A stretch of 63,738 nt of DNA from Bacillota bacterium (GTDB lineage Bacteria; Bacillota; Clostridia; Christensenellales; Aristaeellaceae): the NCBI GenBank assembly GCA_023416585.1, contig JAEZHM010000063.1, positions 1-63,738 of the forward strand, written 5' to 3'. A program made the position numbers and the translations under genes. Shown here piece after piece: positions 15,956-24,311 of this stretch. Position 1 is the first letter of the stretch, and each line of letters starts with the position of its first letter. A model generated the notes under the pieces. It had not been told where the DNA came from. It saw only the letters and a list, made by a program, of their open reading frames with translations, and did not search any database.

Positions 15956-17440
15956 ATGCAAAGTTATTTAAAGATCCATCCCAACGATAATGTGGTTGTT
16001 GCGGTGGAGGGTTTGAAAAAGGGAGCCTCTGTTTCGGTGGAGGGCAGACTGATTATTCTTAGGAGCGATATTCCAGCAGGGCATAAGTTTGCGCTTCACG
16101 ATATCACGGCCGGAGAAAAGATCATAAAGTACGGCTTTCCCATCGGCCATGCGGCGGAGAATATCGCCGTTGGCAGCCATGTACATACACACAATGTGCG
16201 CACCGACCTGAACTCCCTGCTGGAATACAAGTATCAGCCCCAATTTGCAGAGCTTTCTCCAATCCCTGCGCAAACTTTCCGCGGCTTTCGGCGCCAGGAT
16301 GGCCGGGTGGGCATCCGTAACGAAGTGTGGATCATTCCCACCGTTGGCTGTGTCAATGGTATTGCCAAGCAAATCGAGGTGGAGGCACAGAAGTTTATAC
16401 AGGGTGGGCTGGAAGCGGTGGTGGCCTACAGCCATCCCTACGGCTGTTCCCAATTGGGCGGGGATTTGCTAAATACACAAAAGGCACTGTGCGGTATGAT
16501 TCGCCATCCTAACGCCGCAGGGGTGCTGGTGCTGGGGCTGGGGTGCGAACATAACCGTATCTCCGAAATAAAAAATGTGCTTGGCTCCTATGAGAAGGAA
16601 CGTGTAAAATTCCTTGTCACCCAGGAGGTGGAGGACGAAGTGGAGGCTGCGCTGAACCTTTTAGAAGAGCTTTGCGGCCGCGCCGCCGGGTGCGCGAGGG
16701 AGGATATTCCCGCTTCAGAATTGGTGCTGGGTTTAAAGTGCGGGGGTTCCGACGGTTTTTCAGGCATTACGGCCAACCCGCTGGTGGGCAGCCTTTCTGA
16801 CAGGCTCATCGCCCAGGGCGGAAGCGCCATTTTGACCGAAGTGCCGGAAATGTTCGGCGCGGAAACGCTGCTTATGCAACGCTGCCGCAGCCGGGAAGTT
16901 TTTGAGAAAACCGTAGCGCTCATCAATGATTTCAAATCGTACTTTATCAGCCATAATGAACCTATTGACGAAAATCCTGCGCCGGGCAACAAGGACGGCG
17001 GTATCACTACGTTGGAGGACAAGTCCCTGGGCTGCGTGCAAAAGGGCGGCTCCGCCCCTGTGGAGGATGTACTTGGCTATGGGGAGCAGGTCCGCAAAAA
17101 GGGCCTGAGCCTTTTGCAATCCCCCGGAAACGACTTGGTAGCCACCAATGCCCTTATGTTTTCAGGGGCGCATATGGTGTTGTTTACCACGGGCCGTGGC
17201 ACGCCCTTTGGCTGCGCGGTACCTACGGTAAAGATCGCCAGCAACAGCGGTATGGCTCATAAGAAAAGCGGCTGGATTGATTTTGACGCCGGAAGGCTGG
17301 TGGAAGGCGAGTCCATGGGATCACTTACTGAGGAATTGTTCAAACTTGTGCTGGACATCGCTTCCGGAGAGAAAAAGGCCAAATCAGAAGCGCTGGACAA
17401 GCGTGATTTGACAATATTCAAAGATGGGGTAACGGTGTAA
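15956..17440 (+). CDS. uxaA: Altronate dehydratase
   Basis: A 494-residue enzyme that dehydrates altronate to 2-keto-3-deoxygluconate. The N-terminal SAF domain (about 1-95, with IPAGHKFALHDITAGEKIIKYG) leads to the altronate/galactarate dehydratase core, including GFRRQDGRVGIRNEVWIIPT, AYSHPYGCSQLGGD, LGLGCEHNRI, GLKCGGSDGFSGITANP and TTGRGTPFG. The conserved Cys and His residues bind iron. It follows uxaB within two bases and clearly shares its transcript. The stop codon adjoins a hairpin repeat (17441-17502), which probably ends the operon. Confidence 0.95.
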   Translation: MQSYLKIHPNDNVVVAVEGLKKGASVSVEGRLIILRSDIPAGHKFALHDITAGEKIIKYGFPIGHAAENIAVGSHVHTHNVRTDLNSLLEYKYQPQFAELSPIPAQTFRGFRRQDGRVGIRNEVWIIPTVGCVNGIAKQIEVEAQKFIQGGLEAVVAYSHPYGCSQLGGDLLNTQKALCGMIRHPNAAGVLVLGLGCEHNRISEIKNVLGSYEKERVKFLVTQEVEDEVEAALNLLEELCGRAAGCAREDIPASELVLGLKCGGSDGFSGITANPLVGSLSDRLIAQGGSAILTEVPEMFGAETLLMQRCRSREVFEKTVALINDFKSYFISHNEPIDENPAPGNKDGGITTLEDKSLGCVQKGGSAPVEDVLGYGEQVRKKGLSLLQSPGNDLVATNALMFSGAHMVLFTTGRGTPFGCAVPTVKIASNSGMAHKKSGWIDFDAGRLVEGESMGSLTEELFKLVLDIASGEKKAKSEALDKRDLTIFKDGVTV

Positions 17441-17502
17441 GGGGCTTTGCCCCCTACACCCCCGCCAAAGGAGTAAATTCCTTTGGAATCCTATTGTTGG
17501 GA
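17441..17502 (+). repeat. Dispersed double-hairpin repeat, copy 1
   Basis: Directly after the uxaA stop, GGGGCTTTGCCCC forms a first hairpin and CCAAAGGAGTAAATTCCTTTGG a second, followed by AATCC and a TTGGGA tail. The same arrangement occurs at 51381-51449 and, inverted, at 51661-51722. The rest of the spacer up to 17676 holds one more hairpin (17505-17538, GTTGCT/AAGCAAC arms) and no gene. Confidence 0.8.
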
Positions 17503-17676
17503 TAGTTGCTCTGGTAGACTGTAAACTACAGAAGCAACGAATTGATAATCTCCGGCAGAGAAGTCAATAAACAAATCGCCCCTACGGCTTTCAGGCGAAG
17601 ATGAATGGGCTTTCCAGGCAATCACAATGCCTTTATGTATTGGTTTGGTATAGAATGCTGGATTTGATGGTGCAGC

Positions 17677-18594
17677 TTATTCGCCTGCCGAATTGCCGTA
17701 TGCCAACTCCTCGATCAGGGCGGTGACCTGCTCTTTCGTTCCTTGAATCAGGTTCACGCCAACCGGGCGGTTTTTGGTACCCGCAATGCTGGAAATATGA
17801 AATTCATGAATCAAATTGTCGATCAGCCGCATTTTTGCGGCGTTTTCTTTTGCCTTTTCCCAATCGCCAATGAACTTGTCAAAGATACCGGATGCCTCGC
17901 CGCGGGGCATGTTATTGGCCCGGTAGCTTTGCCTGTATTCCTTATAGGTATACTGCTGGCCGCAGTAGCATTCCATGATGTCCGCATAGTCAAGAACGTT
18001 CCCGCAGTGCAGGCACTTTACTTTCCCTATTTCCATCAGCCCGTAGATATCCCTGGCTTCCAAGCACCTTACATACATGGTAAATCCGATATCGTTCAGC
18101 AACGCTTCGTCCGTCATTCCCTTAGCGTCGTTCTCATACAGCCTTTTCAGGCTCTGACGAGATACCATAGCAGGCCATCTGCACTGATTCAGGTTTTTGC
18201 CGGTGCGGGGGGAAGCTTTGGGTTTTTGTTTTTTCCTTTCGGTACGTTTTTGTGAAAATGCAGCAAAGCGGTCCATAAATCCATCACGGTGCATTTCATC
18301 CACTTTGGAGAGTGCTTTACCCAATGTGCTTGGGTTTACAACGTCAATACCTTCCACTGTAAAAAATCCGTCATGAAAGCAGACGTTGTTTACCAGGATC
18401 AGGCCGCTGTGGCCGTATTTGTACTTCCAGCCGCTTGTATCGGAATAGGCGACAACTACATACCCAAGACCATATTTTTCCTTCAGTATATGATTGAAAT
18501 CGGCAAACAGGTCTTTTACGTCCCTAGCCAGGTATTCATTCACTTCTGCCAGTTTTGGCTTATGTGCTTTCGTATATCTCTCTTTCCAATCCAT
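17677..18594 (-). CDS. Unknown protein with a CxxC/CxC zinc-ribbon-like motif
   Basis: A 305-residue soluble protein whose family I do not recognise. The N-terminal third (AYSDTSGWKYKYGHSGLILV, then NNVCFHDGFFTVEGID) looks like a compact folded domain. A basic, Lys-rich linker (about 115-135, RTERKKQKPKASPRTGK) follows. Residues about 190-212 contain CLHCGNVLDYADIMECYCGQ, a CxxC plus CxC set that could bind zinc. The C-terminus (NRPVGVNLIQGTKEQVTALI) resembles a small alpha/beta element. It lies 45 bases behind the adenosine-deaminase-like gene on the same strand, so the two may act together. No catalytic residues can be assigned. Confidence 0.75.
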   Translation of the reverse strand: MDWKERYTKAHKPKLAEVNEYLARDVKDLFADFNHILKEKYGLGYVVVAYSDTSGWKYKYGHSGLILVNNVCFHDGFFTVEGIDVVNPSTLGKALSKVDEMHRDGFMDRFAAFSQKRTERKKQKPKASPRTGKNLNQCRWPAMVSRQSLKRLYENDAKGMTDEALLNDIGFTMYVRCLEARDIYGLMEIGKVKCLHCGNVLDYADIMECYCGQQYTYKEYRQSYRANNMPRGEASGIFDKFIGDWEKAKENAAKMRLIDNLIHEFHISSIAGTKNRPVGVNLIQGTKEQVTALIEELAYGNSAGE

Positions 18595-18639
18595 GTGGCT
18601 TTCTCCTTAATCTTCATTGGTGATGGTTAATATCCGGCT

Positions 18640-19599
18640 CTACTTTGCGCTTTGAGTTTCACTAAGACCGGTCAGCCTGATATCATCCAATTCCTCCGCC
18701 GTCATCAGTCCAGCCTGAAAAAGATTCATGTACTCCTGGGAAACGCTTTGATTGAAGATCAGCAGGTCATCCGTATTGACGGTCATGGGCACACCGTAGT
18801 CATATAAAATCCGGATTGGGTGTTCCTTATATCCTTTGACAAGCCCCAGCATGATGTTGCTGGTTGGGCAGACATTCAATTGGATCTTGTTTTGCGCAAG
18901 CCATTTCATAACCGGCTTGGAGGCGGCTGCGGCGATGCCATGGTGCACCTCCTGTAATTCCAGCATTTCGCAGGCCTTAAGCACATCCTCAGCGGTACCG
19001 AATTCGCCTACATGCGCCTTCCTTGTTACGCCCATTTCTTTGGCAAGCCGGTAGATTTTCTGAAAGGGCCATACGGGTTGGGCGAGTTCGTTACCGCAGA
19101 TATCAATAGAGGCAAACCACCTATAGGATAGGGCATCTTTTACAGTATCATATGTTGGTTCAATATCGCAGGCGCGGTCCAGGGACAATTCCGGCAGGAA
19201 GACCGTATGAGGCGCATAGGTGGCCCGCAGTTTATTAATCGTCTGTATAAACAACTCCATACCGCCTAAAAGGCCGATCTCACCCAGGCCAAAGCTCATG
19301 GCCAGCAGTTGGATATGATCTGTTTCAGCTTGAGCAAAGGCGGCCTCGATACGCTTTAAATACCCTGCGGTACCGGGACAATGGACTTTTATGTTCTGCT
19401 CAAACCACTCCTGCATTTGGGCAAGGGAGGGAAAAGGGGAACAAGGCGGCACAATGTCTGCATTGGCCCATGTGGAGATATAGAGCAGGCTTCCGCCCCG
19501 CCCGGCATGGTTATGCAAATCGGTTTTGGGGATGGTTTGCAGGGCATCCAGCGATCCCTCCCGAAGACAAGCTATGAACTGTTGAGAGTCCTGATCCAT
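18640..19599 (-). CDS. Adenosine-deaminase-like amidohydrolase, atypical motifs
   Basis: A 319-residue TIM-barrel metal hydrolase of the adenosine/AMP deaminase group. The first metal motif HxH is present as TDLHNHAG, but the following residues (RGGSLLYIS) differ from the usual LDGSL. The catalytic His-Ala-Gly-Glu is HVGE (KAHVGEFG), the next His lies in VHHGIAAA, and the metal Asp in MTVNTDDLLIF replaces the common STDDP. So the zinc site and the catalytic Glu appear intact while the substrate pocket differs. Adenosine is not assured. The start at 19599 is chosen because AAAGGAG is eight bases upstream. It follows uxuB after a hairpin. Confidence 0.82.
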   Translation of the reverse strand: MDQDSQQFIACLREGSLDALQTIPKTDLHNHAGRGGSLLYISTWANADIVPPCSPFPSLAQMQEWFEQNIKVHCPGTAGYLKRIEAAFAQAETDHIQLLAMSFGLGEIGLLGGMELFIQTINKLRATYAPHTVFLPELSLDRACDIEPTYDTVKDALSYRWFASIDICGNELAQPVWPFQKIYRLAKEMGVTRKAHVGEFGTAEDVLKACEMLELQEVHHGIAAAASKPVMKWLAQNKIQLNVCPTSNIMLGLVKGYKEHPIRILYDYGVPMTVNTDDLLIFNQSVSQEYMNLFQAGLMTAEELDDIRLTGLSETQSAK

Positions 19600-19631
19600 C
19601 CCCATATCTCCTTTGCTGGGATTTATAAGCA

Positions 19632-19660
19632 ATATGCTCCCTGATTGCCAGGGAGCATAT
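19632..19660. other. Perfect hairpin between uxuB and the deaminase-like gene
   Basis: ATATGCTCCCTG and its exact complement CAGGGAGCATAT flank a five-base loop (12-bp stem). There is no T-run on either side, so partial termination or mRNA end protection after uxuB is more likely than full termination. Confidence 0.7.
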
Positions 19661-19673
19661 GATACATGGCTGT

Positions 19674-21242
19674 TCAGTGCTGGAATCCGCTCACGGTATC
19701 ATGCAGCAGCATTCGCACCGCGCCAGGGCAAGATACCATTTGCGCAAAGTAGCCTTCCACCTTTTCCCCAAGGCCTGTCTCATAGAGATTGACTCCGAAT
19801 AGGGAAGCGTCGCTGAGGATAGGGGAGAGCAGCTCATGGAACGGCCCCTTGCTGCCCAAAGCAACCTTGCTCAAAGCAGGCTGCAACTTGCCAAGCAGCG
19901 GGTCAGGGCTTAACTCAAAAGGCTTTCCGTTATCCCCGATGCCCATCAGGTATCTTAGCCACGCGGCGTACACAAGGGGGATGGCGGTGAGGCTCGCAAT
20001 ATCAAGATCGGAACGCTTTTGATAGGCTTTGAGCGTTTCACCGAAACGTATGGGCAGCTTTTGGGAGGTGTCTGTGGCGATTCTCTGAGGTGTATCCGGC
20101 AGGAAAGGGTTGGGAAAGCGTATGGTCAGAACTTCATTCAGGAAATCGGAAGGCTTGATAATCTTCGGGTCCGCCACCACAGGCATGCCTTCCACATGGC
20201 CTAAGTGGTGAACCAGGCGCTTTAAATCGTCATCCTTCATCTCCGCATGGATGCTGGCGTAGCCGAGTAGACAGCCCAGCACCGCCAGGGCGGTATGCAG
20301 GGGATTCAGGCATGTACCTACCTTCATTTTTTCCGTAAGGTTCACGGTATCCCTGTCTGCAAAGAGTACGCCGGCCAAATGAAGGGGAGGCCTGCCATTT
20401 GGAAAGCGGTCCTCCACCACCAGGTACTGCGCCTCCTCGGCGTTTACAAAGGCAGCGGTATAGGTGCGCTTGCCGGTAACGATAACATCCGTGTCCTCAA
20501 ACCCCGTGCTTTTAAGCATCGCCTGCACGGACTCATCGGGCCTGGGCGTGATCTTGTCGATCATCGTCCAGGGGAAGGACATTTTGCTTTCATCTTCCAT
20601 GTATTTTAAGAAGCCCGCCTCCGCCTTGCCTTCCGATACCCAGCGGTTTGCTATTTGAAGTATTGCGCTGCGCAGCCTTTCGCCGTTGTGGGAGCAGTTG
20701 TCCATGCTTACCAAGGCCAGAGGATAAGCGCCATTTTTATAGCGGTGCAGGCATAAGGCCGCCGTTTTGCCCATGAGGCTTAAGTCTGCCGTAAAAGCAT
20801 ACCCTTTTTCCGTAATGGTAAAGCTGACCATCTGCAGCGTGGGACTTGAAAAAGCTTCCTTTAGCTTTTCCCAGTCTGGCCCTTCACCCGACACAACATT
20901 CAGCGCGCCCATCACGCTGCCCAAAACCCGCCTTTCCACTGAACCGTTGGATTTTAAAACAGCAAGCACGCTTAACGAGTGAAAGGGCAGGTAGGCTTTT
21001 TCAATCAGTTCCTCATCGAACCCTTCTGCAACAATGATCCCCGTATCGGTTTTGCCATTGTCCAGCAGGTCGTCCTGTATCGCGCAAAGGAAGGCGCGGA
21101 ATATATTCCCCGCGCCAAGGTGCACCCAGGAGGGGCTTTTTAGCGTGTGTTCCCTGACCGCTGCCCGGTCGTACCTGGGCAGGCGGAAGCCCTGCCCTAT
21201 CCACGGCTGCGGGCTTTGAAGCGAAATATCGTTCAGTTTCAT
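19674..21242 (-). CDS. uxuB: Fructuronate reductase (mannonate oxidoreductase)
   Basis: A 522-residue mannitol-dehydrogenase-family enzyme reducing fructuronate to mannonate. The N-terminal dinucleotide fold shows VHLGAGNIFRAFLCAIQDDL, followed by MDNCSHNGERL and the catalytic-domain stretch MKVGTCLNPLHTALAVLGCL, where Lys and Asn belong to the family active site. The ATG overlaps the uxuA TGA (ATGA), so both are made together. Assignment to UxuB rather than UxaB follows from the length and from that coupling. Confidence 0.93.
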   Translation of the reverse strand: MKLNDISLQSPQPWIGQGFRLPRYDRAAVREHTLKSPSWVHLGAGNIFRAFLCAIQDDLLDNGKTDTGIIVAEGFDEELIEKAYLPFHSLSVLAVLKSNGSVERRVLGSVMGALNVVSGEGPDWEKLKEAFSSPTLQMVSFTITEKGYAFTADLSLMGKTAALCLHRYKNGAYPLALVSMDNCSHNGERLRSAILQIANRWVSEGKAEAGFLKYMEDESKMSFPWTMIDKITPRPDESVQAMLKSTGFEDTDVIVTGKRTYTAAFVNAEEAQYLVVEDRFPNGRPPLHLAGVLFADRDTVNLTEKMKVGTCLNPLHTALAVLGCLLGYASIHAEMKDDDLKRLVHHLGHVEGMPVVADPKIIKPSDFLNEVLTIRFPNPFLPDTPQRIATDTSQKLPIRFGETLKAYQKRSDLDIASLTAIPLVYAAWLRYLMGIGDNGKPFELSPDPLLGKLQPALSKVALGSKGPFHELLSPILSDASLFGVNLYETGLGEKVEGYFAQMVSCPGAVRMLLHDTVSGFQH

Positions 21243-22294
21243 TGACCGGCTCCTTCCAGTTTGTCAAGCGTCTCCCAGATGCCCGTAATATAGGATGCGC
21301 CCAGCGCACGATCGTACAGGCCATAGCCGGGCCGCCCCGTTTCACCCCAGATCATGCGGCCGTGGTCGGGGCGAAGGTATCCGTCGAAACCGTTTTTGTG
21401 CAGGTTTTGAAGGATTTTCACCATATCCAACGAGCCGCAGCCGGAATAATGGGCGGATTCCTCAAAGCTGCCGTCGGACATGAGCTTTACATTCCTCAAA
21501 TGCATGAAGTGGATTCGACCCATGGCGGAATACTTGTCCACTAGCTTTGGTATGTCGTTGAAAGCGGCGCAGCCCAATGACCCTGTGCACAGCGTCAGGC
21601 CGTTATAGGGGCTGTCCACCAGCTTTAAGAATCTGTCCAGATTCTCTTCCTTGGTGATGATCCGGGGCAGGCCGAAAATGGGGTATGGCGGATCATCCGG
21701 ATGGATGGCCATGCGCACGCCGCATTCCGCCGCCACGGGTATAATAGCTTGGAGAAAATATTGAAGGTTCTTCCAAAGCGCTTCCTCATCCATCTGCTTA
21801 TAGGCATCGAACAGGCCCTTCAACTCATCCTTGTGATAGGAACTGTCCCAGCCGGGCAATGAAAACTCACCGGTGAGGGGGTTCATCTTCTTAAGCTGAT
21901 CCACATAATACACCAGCGCCGTGGAGCCATCCGGAAGCGTCTTGTCAAGCTGCGTCCTTGTCCAGTCGAACACAGGCATAAAGTTGTAACAGATGCACTT
22001 GATGCCGTTTGCCGCAAGACGGCGGATGTTCTCCTGGTAGGCGGCGATATACTTGTCTCTTGTGGGCCGGCCCAGCTTGATATCCTCATGGACGGGCACA
22101 CTTTCGATGACCTCAAAGTGCAGGCCGCTTTCCTCCACCAGCTTTTTAAGGGCTACGATGCGCTCCTTGGGCCATGTTTCGCCCACAGGCACGTCGTACA
22201 CGGCGGTGACGATGCTGTGCATGAAGGGTATTTGACGGATGTATTGAAGGGGAACCTTATCCGTAGGGCCATACCAGCGGAATGACAGTTTCAT
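21239..22294 (-). CDS. uxuA: Mannonate dehydratase
   Basis: A 351-residue TIM-barrel dehydratase turning mannonate into 2-keto-3-deoxygluconate. Family stretches include MKLSFRWYGPTDKVPLQYIR at the start, CYNFMPVFDWTRT, MAIHPDDPPYPIFGLPRI, the metal site around LCTGSLGC and HFMHLRN, and DGYLRPDHGRMIWGE. The conserved Cys and His residues bind Mn2+ or Fe2+. GGAAGG precedes the ATG. It lies 13 bases after uxaC and overlaps uxuB, giving the operon uxaC-uxuA-uxuB. Confidence 0.96.
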   Translation of the reverse strand: MKLSFRWYGPTDKVPLQYIRQIPFMHSIVTAVYDVPVGETWPKERIVALKKLVEESGLHFEVIESVPVHEDIKLGRPTRDKYIAAYQENIRRLAANGIKCICYNFMPVFDWTRTQLDKTLPDGSTALVYYVDQLKKMNPLTGEFSLPGWDSSYHKDELKGLFDAYKQMDEEALWKNLQYFLQAIIPVAAECGVRMAIHPDDPPYPIFGLPRIITKEENLDRFLKLVDSPYNGLTLCTGSLGCAAFNDIPKLVDKYSAMGRIHFMHLRNVKLMSDGSFEESAHYSGCGSLDMVKILQNLHKNGFDGYLRPDHGRMIWGETGRPGYGLYDRALGASYITGIWETLDKLEGAGQ

Positions 22295-22307
22295 AATATG
22301 CCTTCCT

Positions 22308-23708
22308 TTACATATGAAAGTATTGCTTTGCGTTGTTGAAGCATATATTCTGCACCATGGTTTTCAAGAATTCAATATCGCTGGGATATTCGCCGTTTTC
22401 CACCCAGGTGCCGATCACATCGCACAGGATGCGGCGGAAATATTCGTGCCTTGGGTAGCTGACAAAGGACCGGCTGTCGGTGAGCATGCCCACGAACCGG
22501 CTGAGCAGCCCCATGTTGGCCAGCGTTTTCATTTGATCCACCATGCCGTCCCGCTGATCCAGGAACCACCAGGCGGAGCCCATTTGTATCTTGCCGGGGA
22601 TACCCGACTGTTGGAAGTTGCCAAGCATGGTGCCGATCACCGCGTTTGCGGCAGGGTTCAGGCTGTACAGAATTGTCTTTGGCAGGCTGTCCCTCTTGTC
22701 CTGGGCATCCAGAAGGCGGGAAAGGTTATGGGCAATGGGTTCGTCCAGAATGGAATCAAAGCCCACGTCCGGCCCGAAGGTTTTAAAGATACGTGTATTG
22801 TTGTTGCGCATGGCGGCAATGTGGTACTGCTGTACCCAGCCATGCTGATGATACATTTCGCCAAGTGCGGTAAGCAGAGCCGTACGGTAATGGACCGCAT
22901 CCTCCGGTGATACGGTTTCTCCCTCCAGGCTGTCTTTCAACGCCCTGTCGGCCTTTTTCATTTTCACATCCGCAAAGGGCACTGTGTCCAGTGCGTGGTC
23001 GGATATGCGGCATCCTGCTTCATGGAAGAAGGCCACCCTCTTGCCAAGAGCGTCTATCACATCATCCGTGGTTTTTATGGTGACGCCCGAAACACTGCTC
23101 AGCTTGCTTATATATTCCGCAAAGCCGGCCCGGTCCACATTTACTGCCTTGTCAGGCCGGAAAGCGGGGAGTACCTTGGCGTTTAGCGTTCCCTCTTTTG
23201 CTATCTGCTTGTGCCAGCGCAGGTCATCAATGGGATCGTCGGTAGTGCACAGCGTGTCCACGTGGAATTTATCAATCAACCGCTGAGCCCTGAAATCTTC
23301 CGAGGTCAAAAGAGCATTGCACTGATCCCAAATCTCCGGGGCAGTCTTTTCGCTCAGCACCGTGTCAATGCCGAACACCCTTTTAAGCTCCAGGTGGGTC
23401 CAGTGATACAGCGGGTTGCCTATGGCATGCGGCAGCATTTTGGCGTAAGCGAAGAATTTGTCTTTGTCATTGCCGTCACCCCGGATCAGCTTTTCCGGAA
23501 TGCCGAAGGCGAGCATGGCCCGCCATTTGTAATGATCGCCGCCCAGAAACAGATGGCTCACGTTGCGGAAAGCGATATTTTCAGCGATTTCTTTGGGACT
23601 TAAGTGACAATGGTAGTCCAAGATAGGCATATTCTCCGCAGCCTCGTGGAATAGCACTTTGGCCGTTTCGGTTGACAGCATGAAATCCTTATCCATGAAT
23701 TGTTTCAT
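22308..23708 (-). CDS. uxaC: Glucuronate/galacturonate isomerase
   Basis: A 466-residue uronate isomerase of the amidohydrolase superfamily. It converts glucuronate to fructuronate and galacturonate to tagaturonate, so it feeds both branches encoded here. Family stretches are MPILDYHCHLSPKEIAEN (metal-binding HxH), DTLCTTDDPIDDLRWH, TFGPDVGFDS, LADSR-like MLTDSRSFVSYPRHEYFRRI and the C-terminal NICFNNAKQYF. It is the first gene of uxaC-uxuA-uxuB with AGGAGGTG upstream. I cannot place a confident promoter in 23709-23800. Confidence 0.96.
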   Translation of the reverse strand: MKQFMDKDFMLSTETAKVLFHEAAENMPILDYHCHLSPKEIAENIAFRNVSHLFLGGDHYKWRAMLAFGIPEKLIRGDGNDKDKFFAYAKMLPHAIGNPLYHWTHLELKRVFGIDTVLSEKTAPEIWDQCNALLTSEDFRAQRLIDKFHVDTLCTTDDPIDDLRWHKQIAKEGTLNAKVLPAFRPDKAVNVDRAGFAEYISKLSSVSGVTIKTTDDVIDALGKRVAFFHEAGCRISDHALDTVPFADVKMKKADRALKDSLEGETVSPEDAVHYRTALLTALGEMYHQHGWVQQYHIAAMRNNNTRIFKTFGPDVGFDSILDEPIAHNLSRLLDAQDKRDSLPKTILYSLNPAANAVIGTMLGNFQQSGIPGKIQMGSAWWFLDQRDGMVDQMKTLANMGLLSRFVGMLTDSRSFVSYPRHEYFRRILCDVIGTWVENGEYPSDIEFLKTMVQNICFNNAKQYFHM

Positions 23709-23894
23709 TAGCCTGACACCTCCTGAAATGTATTCTTAAGGAGCAAAGATATTCTGGATGCCCTTATCCATTCCTCCAATGATTAAAAGCCTGAAACGTG
23801 GAAACTCTCTTTCCATCTTACACCAAAACGGGCTGCATTTGAAGCCTTTTCAAGGCAAAAGACTGATTTTTGCGTGGCCGGTACAATATTGTGT

Positions 23895-23900
23895 TATAAT
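23895..23900 (+). promoter_or_regulatory. Promoter -10 element of the Smr-domain gene
   Basis: TATAAT at 23895-23900; the best -35, TTGCGT at 23870-23875, is 19 bases away, so only the -10 is firm. It is 37 bases upstream of the TTG start. Confidence 0.5.
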
Positions 23901-23937
23901 ACAGAGAAATGTAGAATCCCATAAGGGGGAAACGTAT

Positions 23938-24186
23938 TTGCAGCCTGGAGTATTGGAAATAGACGTTCACGGCATGACCAAATACCAGGCAAAAGTGTTC
24001 ATCGACAGCCGTTTGAAAAGGGCTGATATGAGTGTGTACCGCGTGCGTATCATTCATGGGTATCACGGGGGGACTGAGCTTCGCGACATGGTACGTGCGG
24101 AGTATGGGAAAAACCATCCCAGGGTACTTCGGGTGATGAATGGCACAAATCCCGGTGCGACTGAGTTGGTGCTGCGGGAATATTGA
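23938..24186 (+). CDS. Stand-alone Smr domain protein
   Basis: An 82-residue protein consisting of little more than an Smr domain, the module found at the C-terminus of MutS2 and in small free proteins that nick DNA or RNA. The two signatures are present: LEIDVHGMTKYQAKVFID at the start (usually LDLHGxxxxEA) and RIIHGYHGGTELRDMVR (usually IIHGxGxGxLR). The second is altered, with YHGGT in place of GKGTG-like residues. I start at the TTG at 23938, preceded by AAGGGGGA, because the frame upstream overlaps the promoter. A terminator follows directly. Confidence 0.82.
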   Translation: MQPGVLEIDVHGMTKYQAKVFIDSRLKRADMSVYRVRIIHGYHGGTELRDMVRAEYGKNHPRVLRVMNGTNPGATELVLREY

Positions 24187-24200
24187 ATACTTGGGAATAA

Positions 24201-24235
24201 GCCCGGCTGATCAAGGAGATCCGCCGGGCTTCTTT
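24201..24235 (+). terminator. Terminator of the Smr gene
   Basis: GCCCGGC (24201-24207) and GCCGGGC (24223-24229) arms followed by TTCTTT, 14 bases after the stop. Confidence 0.75.
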
Positions 24236-24311
24236 GCATGCGCGAACCATGCAGGTTTTGTAAGCATACGGTAATACGGGACGCATTGGCGTCAAGACTG
24301 GGAGTGAAAGT

